Shown: piece by piece, positions 6,463-11,255 of the stretch
Layout: each line of letters begins with the position of its first letter
Numbering within the stretch: the stretch's first letter is position 1
From: DASUFI01 sp036274635
GTDB lineage: Bacteria; Planctomycetota; B15-G4
Length of the DNA stretch: 11,255 nucleotides
Assembly (NCBI GenBank): GCA_036274635.1
Contig: DASUFI010000291.1
Coordinates: forward strand, 1 to 11,255
Direction: 5' to 3'
Made by a program: the position numbers and the translations under genes
Notes under the pieces: model-generated
What the model saw: only the letters and a program-made list of their open reading frames with translations
What the model was told of the DNA's origin: nothing
The model's database searches: none

Positions 6463-6578
6463 AAAGCCGAGGGGCCCTCTGCGATGACGTCCGACGACCC
6501 CCTCAGCAAGCGAGCGCTCCGCGCGAGCTTGCTGAAGTCTAGCGTCAGCGCAGAGGGCCCCTCGGCTTTCTGCGGCGC
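6454..6578 (-). repeat. Long palindromic element, copy 2 (downstream of the SUMF gene)
   Basis: Arms 6454-6489 and 6543-6578 are 36-bp inverted repeats with one mismatch (6484 A against 6548 G). The 53-nt centre on the minus strand is nearly identical to the centre of copy 1: it starts CTAG, has cttcagcaagctcgcgc, then gcgctcgcttgctgag, and ends gtcgtcgga. Its inner hairpin is tcagcaagc (6503-6511) with gcttgctga (6527-6535), a 2-nt mismatch, and a 4-bp stem around a tcc loop. Orientation is opposite to copy 1, so each copy reads the same way after its own upstream gene. It lies 52 nt past the end of the SUMF gene. The inner 12 bp of the arms (tctgcgatgacg) are shared with copy 1; the outer arms differ but still pair. 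Confidence 0.9.
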
Positions 6579-6603
6579 CGCACGCCCCCGATCGTCCGAT
6601 TGC

Positions 6604-6623
6604 CGCTCGCCCTCAGGCGAGCG
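6604..6623 (-). terminator. Compact stem-loop just after the SUMF gene stop
   Basis: The arm cgctcgcc (6604-6611) pairs perfectly with ggcgagcg (6616-6623) around a 4-nt loop. It lies 7 nt past the stop of the minus-strand gene, between that gene and the long palindrome. No T-run follows on the minus strand, so termination activity is uncertain. Confidence 0.45.
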
Positions 6624-6629
6624 CGCGCC

Positions 6630-8321
6630 TCACGGCGGCAGCCCGTCGCCGACGAGGTGCACCTCCCGCGTGAACCGCGGCGACTTCGGCGTGCCTTGAT
6701 TGATCGAGAACTCGATCGTCCACGTCTTCCCGCCGTTCCCCGAGGTCGCGGCGATGGGGGCCACGTCCGTCTCGGCGACGTGCCCGGCCTTCTGCCAGGC
6801 CACGACCGCGTTGGCGGCGTTGTAGAAGAGGATCACGTCCTCGTCCTGCGGGAAGTCGATGTCCTCGGCGACGTCGTGGATGGAGCCGATGCCGGGCCAG
6901 GGCACGGCGGCGCCCAGGCTCTGGTCGCCGTCAGCGGGGTCGGCGGCGGCGGGCGCCTCCTTGCCCTTGGCCTTGCTCTTCGAGGTGGGCTTGTCCTCGT
7001 CCTTGTCGTCCTTCTTCTTGTCGTCCTTGTGCGACTTGGCCCAGGCCTTGTGCTTCTCGGACTCGCCTGGGCCCTTGTAGGCGAGGGTGTACTCGCCGGC
7101 GGGGATGCTGATGGGCTTGCGCGTGGCCGGGTCCTTCATGTCGGACATGAGCAGCGGCTCGCTGGTGGCCAGGACCCCCAGCGGCAGCGGGTTGTCCACG
7201 CTGTCCTTCTTGAGGACGGCGAAGCCCTTGCCCTTGTCGGCCGCGCGGTGCGCGAAGGCCAGGTCGCGGTAGCCGGTGATCACGCGCCGCGCGTCGTCGT
7301 AGGACGTGATCTCCTTGCCGAAGAAGTCCTTCTCGTCCAGCCCGATCCTGGCGAACTGCGGCGGCTGCAGGCGCTGCTTGGCGTGGCGCACCGCCTCGAG
7401 ACCGGGCTGCAGCGAGCGCGCCGCGCGGAAGCCGAGGGCCGCGTCGCTCGACGTGGTGCTCTGTCCGAAGCGCGCGTCGATGCGGTTGAAGAACTTGGTG
7501 GCCACGAAGCAGCCGCCCTTCATCACCTTCATCGTGCTGTTGAACTCGGGCGCGAGCGTGGTGTTCTTCTTGCCCTGCTTGAGCGGCAGCGGCTCGAAGC
7601 CGGGGAAGGCGGCGAAGGGACTGTCCACCCACTCGAAGACGTTGCCCGCCATGTCGAGCACGCCGTAGGGGCTCGCGCCGCGCGGGAACTGGCCGACCTC
7701 GACGGGCGCCATCGGGATGGTCATGCCCGACTGGCACAGCTTCGCGTCCCAATCCTTGCCCCAGGGATAACGCCGGTCATCGTCACCGCGCGCGGCCCGG
7801 GTCCACTCGTCCTCCGTGGGCAGGCGCTTGCCGCACCACCCGAGGAACTCGCGGATCTCCGGGATGTTCACGTTGCTGACCGGGAAGTTCTCCTGGCCGG
7901 CGGGGAACGTGCCTTCGGGCCAGCCGTTCTCGAGGAGCGCGCTCGAGGGCTTGCGGCCGGTGGCATCGAGGAACACCTTCCACTGCAGGTTGGTGACCTC
8001 GGTCGTGTCGATGAAGAAGGGGTCGACCGTGACCGGGTGGCGCGGCGTCTCCGCCAGCACCTGAGTCATCTGCGTCGGGTCGTTCTGCCCGTATTCCGTG
8101 ACCTGGCCCGCATCCGTGCCCACGAGCACCTGGCCGCCCGGGATGAAGGTCATGCCCGGGGGCGGCTGCATCTGGATCGCCGCCGCGTCGGTGGTCTGTC
8201 GCTGGATCACCCGGATGTCGTTGGGGGCGACCTTGGACGTGACCGGCTCCTGCGCGAAGGCGGTCTGCGCGGCGGGGGAGAGGGCCAGGTACGTCAGCCC
8301 GACAAGGAAGTTCGGGATCAC
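6630..8321 (-). CDS. Exported SUMF1/FGE-fold protein without catalytic cysteines
   Basis: A 563-residue protein starting at GTG 8321. Residues 1-23 are a signal peptide ending TAFA. Residues about 55-303 are a formylglycine-generating-enzyme-type (SUMF) domain: PPGMTFIPGG, PFFIDTTEVTNLQWKVFL, RLPTEDEWTRAARG (167-179), RRYPWG, MAGNVFEWVDSP and ALGFRAARS. In true FGE the two copper-binding cysteines lie after KGGS, in segments like SxxCxxxxC. Here the segment is KGGCFVATKFFNRIDARFG (268-286), without that pair. Sulfatase activation is therefore unlikely, and a structural, binding or regulatory role in the periplasm or at the surface is more likely. Residues about 419-466 are a Lys/Asp-rich low-complexity linker (HKDDKKKDDKDEDK). 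Residues about 470-563 form a separate C-terminal domain I do not recognise, containing DVILFYNAANAVVAWQKAGH. No sulfatase gene is nearby. It converges on valS and is divergent from the pseudouridine synthase gene. Confidence 0.9.
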   Translation of the reverse strand: MIPNFLVGLTYLALSPAAQTAFAQEPVTSKVAPNDIRVIQRQTTDAAAIQMQPPPGMTFIPGGQVLVGTDAGQVTEYGQNDPTQMTQVLAETPRHPVTVDPFFIDTTEVTNLQWKVFLDATGRKPSSALLENGWPEGTFPAGQENFPVSNVNIPEIREFLGWCGKRLPTEDEWTRAARGDDDRRYPWGKDWDAKLCQSGMTIPMAPVEVGQFPRGASPYGVLDMAGNVFEWVDSPFAAFPGFEPLPLKQGKKNTTLAPEFNSTMKVMKGGCFVATKFFNRIDARFGQSTTSSDAALGFRAARSLQPGLEAVRHAKQRLQPPQFARIGLDEKDFFGKEITSYDDARRVITGYRDLAFAHRAADKGKGFAVLKKDSVDNPLPLGVLATSEPLLMSDMKDPATRKPISIPAGEYTLAYKGPGESEKHKAWAKSHKDDKKKDDKDEDKPTSKSKAKGKEAPAAADPADGDQSLGAAVPWPGIGSIHDVAEDIDFPQDEDVILFYNAANAVVAWQKAGHVAETDVAPIAATSGNGGKTWTIEFSINQGTPKSPRFTREVHLVGDGLPP

Positions 8322-8332
8322 GTCGGGCGAAG

Positions 8333-8338
8333 CTCCTC
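8333..8338 (-). promoter_or_regulatory. Shine-Dalgarno site of the SUMF-domain gene
   Basis: On the minus strand gaggag lies 11 nt before the GTG start at 8321-8319. The spacing is slightly long, but it is the only purine-rich site nearby, and the protein starts directly with a signal peptide. Confidence 0.5.
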
Positions 8339-8450
8339 GGTTCGGGGGATCGCAGAGCGCCAGGCAGGACGGGTCGGGGCGTACGGAAGCCCTTTAGCGC
8401 GCCGCCTGTCGGGGAGAGTCACGGCGTCGCTATAGTCTAGCGGTCGCGAG

Positions 8451-8478
8451 AGGTTAACTGTAAGGCCACACCTGTCAA
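8451..8478 (-). promoter_or_regulatory. Candidate sigma-70-type promoter for the SUMF gene
   Basis: On the minus strand a perfect TTGACA (8478-8473) is followed after 16 nt by TAACCT (8456-8451), which keeps the three most conserved -10 bases. It would leave a leader of about 120 nt before the GTG. On the plus strand the same 185-nt divergent spacer has TATAGT at 8431-8436, about 70 nt before the pseudouridine synthase start, but with no recognisable -35. Neither is proven, and the -10 match is modest. Confidence 0.35.
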
Positions 8479-8506
8479 GGATCGCGGCGTCCTCGCCGGT
8501 TCTCCG

Positions 8507-9520
8507 ATGATCCCGACCCGCCCTCAGGTGCCTTTCGTGGACGAGGCCGGCCAGCTCCATCTGCAGGTCGAGCCGGCCGACGCCGGCGCCCGGGTGGATC
8601 GCCTCCTCGGGCGGGCTCTGTCACCACATTTTTCGCGCTCCTTCCTGTCGGCGCTGGTCGAGGAGGGCGTCCTGCGCGTGGACGGGCGAGCCGTGCGCGG
8701 CTCGTTCCGCGTCAACCCAGGTCAGGTGATCACGGGCGACGTGGGTCATCCCGCGACATCCCTGCCGCGCGCCGAGCCCATGGATCTGCGCCTGCTGCAT
8801 GTGGATGAGGCGTTGATCGTGGTGGATAAACCGGCAGGACTGGTCATCCACCCGGGGACGGGGCAGGCCTCCGGGACGCTGGTCAACGGACTGCTGCATG
8901 TTTTTCCAGAGATCGCCGTGGTGGGGCGCTCGGACCGACCGGGCATCGTGCACCGGCTCGATCGCGACACCACCGGGGTCATGGTCGTGGCGCGCAGCAA
9001 TGAGGCCGCGCGCTCGCTGGTGGGGCAGTTCAAGGCCAAGACGGTGCACAAGGAGTACACGGCGGTGGTCTGGGGCGAGCTGCCCTTCGACAGCGACTGG
9101 ATCGACCTGCCGCTGGGCGCCCATCCGGCGCGGCCGGCGCTGCGCGCGGTGCGGGCGGAGAGCGAGGGTGGGCAGCCGTCGTCCACCTTCTACCAGGTGG
9201 AGCGGAGGCTGGCGCCGTTCAGCCTCGTGACGGCGCAGCCGCGCACCGGGCGCACGCATCAGATCCGCGTGCACCTCGAGCACCTCGGCTTCCCGGTGGT
9301 GGGCGACGAGAGCTACGGGCGCAGGGCGCAGCTGGCCTTCTCGAAGTGGAAGGAGGCGCGCGCCGCGACCGGCCGGCGCGTGCCGCAGCTCGCGCGTCAG
9401 GCGCTGCACGCGCGGCGCATCACGCTGCAGCACCCGCTGAGCGGCGAGCGCGTGGCCTTCGAGGCGCCGCTGCCACCCGACCTGCTCGACCTCATCGCCT
9501 GCGCCGAGGACGCCGCGTGA
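8507..9520 (+). CDS. rluD: RluA/RluD-family 23S rRNA pseudouridine synthase
   Basis: A 337-residue protein that isomerises uridine to pseudouridine in large-subunit rRNA. An S4 RNA-binding domain lies at about 28-80 (ARVDRLLGRALS, VLRVDGRAV, VNPGQVI). The catalytic domain has DEALIVVDKPAGLVIHPG, then HRLDRDTTGVMVVAR (149-163) with the catalytic Asp at 152, then HKEYTAVVWG and PRTGRTHQIRVHLEHLGFPV (245-264). The S4 domain and the HRLDRDTTG form point to the RluD/RluC/RluA group. The exact target uridines cannot be read from the sequence, so the symbol is the closest subgroup. The start is uncertain: ATG 8507 has no clear SD, and in-frame GTG codons follow at 8528 and 8537. The TGA overlaps the next gene's GTG by 4 nt. 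Length is normal and there is no sign of damage. Confidence 0.93.
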   Translation: MIPTRPQVPFVDEAGQLHLQVEPADAGARVDRLLGRALSPHFSRSFLSALVEEGVLRVDGRAVRGSFRVNPGQVITGDVGHPATSLPRAEPMDLRLLHVDEALIVVDKPAGLVIHPGTGQASGTLVNGLLHVFPEIAVVGRSDRPGIVHRLDRDTTGVMVVARSNEAARSLVGQFKAKTVHKEYTAVVWGELPFDSDWIDLPLGAHPARPALRAVRAESEGGQPSSTFYQVERRLAPFSLVTAQPRTGRTHQIRVHLEHLGFPVVGDESYGRRAQLAFSKWKEARAATGRRVPQLARQALHARRITLQHPLSGERVAFEAPLPPDLLDLIACAEDAA

Positions 9521-11160
9521 GCGAGGCGCGCGACGAGGCGCGCGAGCGCTGGCGCCGCGCCTACGCGGCCGCGCTTCCGCCGGGCACGCCGCCGCAGGCC
9601 GTCACCGGATCCGGCCTGCGCCTCGACCCGCTGCTCCCCGTGCCGCTCGACGACGGACGCATCGGCTGGCCGGGCGAGTTCCCGTTCACGCGCGGCCCTT
9701 ACGCCAGCATGTACCGCGGCCGCGCCTGGACCATGCGCCAGTACAGCGGCTTCTCGGACGCGCAGGAGACCAACGCGCGCTTCCGCTTCCTGCTCGCGCG
9801 CGGGCAGACGGGCCTCTCGGTGGCCTTCGACCTGCCCACGCAGATGGGCCACGACCCCGACGCGCCGCTGGCGCAGGGCGAGGTGGGCAAGGTGGGCGTG
9901 TCCATCGCCTGCCTGCGCGACATGCAGGCGCTGCTGCGCGACATCCCGCTGGAGAGGGTGTCCATCTCCATGACCATCAACAGCACGGCCGGCTACCTGC
10001 TGGCCTGCCTGCTGGCGGTGGCGGAGGAGCAGGGCGTCGCGCCCGACGCGCTGCGCGGCACGCTGCAGAACGACCTGCTCAAGGAGTACATCGCGCGCGG
10101 CACCTACCGCTTCCCGCCGGCGCCCTCGCTGCGGCTGGTCACGGACATCATCGCGCACGCGCACGCCCGCCTGCCGCGCTTCAACCCCATCTCCATCTCC
10201 GGCTACCACATGCGCGAGGCCGGCTGCACCGCGCCGCAGGAGATCGCCTTCACGCTGGCCAACGGCCTCGAGTACGTGAAGCACGCGGCGGCGCGCGGGC
10301 TGGCCGTGGACGCCTTCGCCGGCCAGCTCTCCTTCTTCTTCAATGCCCACAACGACCTGCTCGAGGAGGTGTGCAAGTTCCGCGCGGCGCGCCGGCTGTG
10401 GGCGGGCCTGCTGCGCGAGCGCTGCGGCGCGACGGCGCCCGAGGCGCTGCGCCTGCGCTTCCACACGCAGACCGCCGGCAGCACGCTGACCAGCCGCCAG
10501 CCCGACGTGAACGTCGTGCGCGTCACGCTGCAGGCGCTGGCGGCGGTGCTGGGCGGCACGCAGTCGCTGCACACCAACAGCCGCGACGAGGCGCTCGGGC
10601 TCCCGACCGAGGAGGCCGCGCTGCTCGCCCTGCGCACGCAGCAGGTGCTGGCCGAGGAGTCGGGCGTCACGCAGGCCATCGACCCGCTGGGCGGCGCGCC
10701 CTTCATCGAGGCGCTGACCGACCGCCTCGAGGAGGAGGCCCGCGCGCTGCTGGCCGAGATCGACCGCCGCGGCGGCGCGCTGGCCGCGGTGGAGCAGGGC
10801 TTCCAGCAGCAGCAGATCCACCGCGCCGCCTACGAGCACCAGAAGGCCGTGGAGGCCGGCACGCGCCGCATCGTGGGCGTGAACTGCCACACCCTGCAGG
10901 ACGAGCGCCCGCCGCCGGTGCTGCGCGTGGACGAGCGGCTGCGCGAGCGGCGCGTGGCCGAGCTGGCCGCCTGGCGCACGACTCGCGACGCGCCGGCCTG
11001 CGAGGCGGCCCTCGTCGCGCTCGAGCGCGCCGCGCGCGACGAGAAGCAGAACCTGATGCCGCCCCTCCTCGCCGCCGTGAAGGCCGGCGCCACCGTGGGG
11101 GAGACGTGTGCGCGCCTGCAGGCCGTCTTCGGCAGCTACCGCCCGCCGGGCACGGTCTGA
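9517..11160 (+). CDS. Methylmalonyl-CoA mutase, large (catalytic) subunit without B12 domain
   Basis: A 547-residue protein starting at GTG 9517, overlapping the upstream TGA as GTGA. It is the TIM-barrel half of the coenzyme-B12-dependent acyl-CoA mutases. These interconvert succinyl-CoA and (R)-methylmalonyl-CoA in propionate, odd-chain and branched-chain metabolism. Motifs: WTMRQYSGFS, GQTGLSVAFDLPTQMGHD, SISGYHMREAG, HTQTAGSTLT and GGTQSLHTNSRDEAL. Against Propionibacterium numbering, the carboxylate-recognising Tyr89 and Arg207 and the catalytic His244 correspond to Y76, R194 and H231, all with a constant offset of 13. Tyr plus Arg favours methylmalonyl-CoA over isobutyryl- or hydroxyisobutyryl-CoA. 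The protein ends without the DxHxxG cobalamin-binding domain. It therefore needs a separate small subunit, as in split archaeal and some bacterial mutases, which is not in this window. The final 45 residues are a helical Ala/Leu-rich segment. Substrate assignment rests on two residues. Confidence 0.93.
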   Translation: MSEARDEARERWRRAYAAALPPGTPPQAVTGSGLRLDPLLPVPLDDGRIGWPGEFPFTRGPYASMYRGRAWTMRQYSGFSDAQETNARFRFLLARGQTGLSVAFDLPTQMGHDPDAPLAQGEVGKVGVSIACLRDMQALLRDIPLERVSISMTINSTAGYLLACLLAVAEEQGVAPDALRGTLQNDLLKEYIARGTYRFPPAPSLRLVTDIIAHAHARLPRFNPISISGYHMREAGCTAPQEIAFTLANGLEYVKHAAARGLAVDAFAGQLSFFFNAHNDLLEEVCKFRAARRLWAGLLRERCGATAPEALRLRFHTQTAGSTLTSRQPDVNVVRVTLQALAAVLGGTQSLHTNSRDEALGLPTEEAALLALRTQQVLAEESGVTQAIDPLGGAPFIEALTDRLEEEARALLAEIDRRGGALAAVEQGFQQQQIHRAAYEHQKAVEAGTRRIVGVNCHTLQDERPPPVLRVDERLRERRVAELAAWRTTRDAPACEAALVALERAARDEKQNLMPPLLAAVKAGATVGETCARLQAVFGSYRPPGTV

Positions 11161-11180
11161 GCCGCGCTCCGGCACACGGC

Positions 11181-11198
11181 GCCGGGAATCGTCCCGGC
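11181..11198 (+). terminator. Short stem-loop after the mutase gene
   Basis: The arm gccggga (11181-11187) pairs with tcccggc (11192-11198) around a 4-nt loop, 20 nt past the TGA. It is followed within a few bases by tccctgttcctc, which is pyrimidine-rich but no real T-run. It may work together with the next stem. Confidence 0.35.
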
Positions 11199-11218
11199 TC
11201 CCTGTTCCTCGGGGATCG

Positions 11219-11249
11219 GGGGATGGGGCGCCTTCGGCGCCGCATCCCC
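11219..11249 (+). terminator. Strong GC-rich stem-loop at the right edge
   Basis: Arms 11219-11232 and 11236-11249 form a 6-bp stem (ggcgcc/ggcgcc) around a ttc loop, one G-G mismatch, then 7 further pairs (ggggatg with catcccc). It lies 58 nt past the mutase stop and is probably the end of the two-gene unit, although no T-run follows before the window ends. Further structure beyond 11255 cannot be judged. Confidence 0.5.
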
Positions 11250-11255
11250 GACCCC

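Noticed and set aside
5984..6578. The two palindromes as terminal inverted repeats of one composite transposon or MITE
   Set aside because: They are inverted to each other, but the outer ends differ in sequence, no transposase is present, no target-site duplication is visible, and each copy is itself a full palindrome. I keep mobility open but not this form.
5984..6578. Integron attC sites or a CRISPR array
   Set aside because: There are no attC core sites (RYYYAAC/GTTRRRY) at the ends and no evenly spaced short direct repeats with unique spacers.
6222..6699. Small open frames inside the convergent spacer (6222-6542, 6484-6699, and minus-strand 6027-6350)
   Set aside because: Their sequences are explained by the valS relic and the palindrome arms. 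No Shine-Dalgarno site and no independent domain.
6630..8321. Active formylglycine-generating enzyme (sulfatase maturase)
   Set aside because: The copper-binding cysteine pair is missing and no sulfatase lies nearby.
6600..8435. Plus-strand frame of 611 codons opposite the SUMF gene
   Set aside because: Low-complexity Leu/Val/Arg/Gly translation. The minus-strand frame has a signal peptide and a complete SUMF domain.

Overview
The window is strongly GC-rich bacterial DNA with heavy G/C bias at third codon positions, no tRNA or rRNA gene, no transposase and no CRISPR array. Six near-complete or complete protein genes are supported, plus a possible 3' tip of a seventh at the left edge. Several features suggest a Gram-negative-type environmental bacterium of a high-GC lineage such as Planctomycetota, Myxococcota or a related uncultured phylum: secreted PKD-domain and SUMF-type proteins, GTG starts overlapping upstream stops, and a split methylmalonyl-CoA mutase. 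I cannot fix the phylum from the sequence.

Layout. Bases 1-39 may be the end of an upstream gene, and 40-391 hold no gene I can support. A secreted PKD-domain protein (392-1789) follows and ends before a perfect 14-bp stem-loop. Next is a two-gene unit (2000-5985) joined by a GTGA stop/start overlap. It encodes a phosphoglycerate-mutase/homoserine-kinase-like protein of the alkaline phosphatase superfamily, which has lost three of seven metal ligands, and valyl-tRNA synthetase (valS). A minus-strand gene (6630-8321) converges on valS and encodes an exported SUMF1/FGE-fold protein that lacks the catalytic cysteines. Divergent from it is a second two-gene unit (8507-11160), again joined by GTGA: a RluA/RluD-type 23S rRNA pseudouridine synthase and a methylmalonyl-CoA mutase large subunit without a B12 domain. 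Two GC-rich stem-loops close the window.

The most unusual stretch is the 644-nt convergent spacer 5986-6629. Two long palindromes (5984-6110 and 6454-6578) share one architecture: 36-bp arms and a conserved 53-55-nt centre with its own 9-bp + 4-bp hairpin. They lie in opposite orientation, so each is read the same way downstream of its own gene (valS, and the minus-strand SUMF gene). Their outer arms differ at ten positions, and nine of those differences are matched by the complementary change in the other arm, so pairing is preserved while sequence is not. Between them lie a diverged duplicate of the valS 3' end, a decayed smaller palindrome and an imperfect direct repeat. This looks like a repeatedly rearranged site of a structured 3'-end element that I cannot assign to a named family.

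How the genes relate: valS and the pseudouridine synthase serve translation, and the mutase serves propionyl/methylmalonyl-CoA metabolism. The PKD and SUMF proteins are exported. There is no obvious single pathway. The window reads as housekeeping chromosome with one odd intergenic repeat system and one odd pseudoenzyme-like gene.
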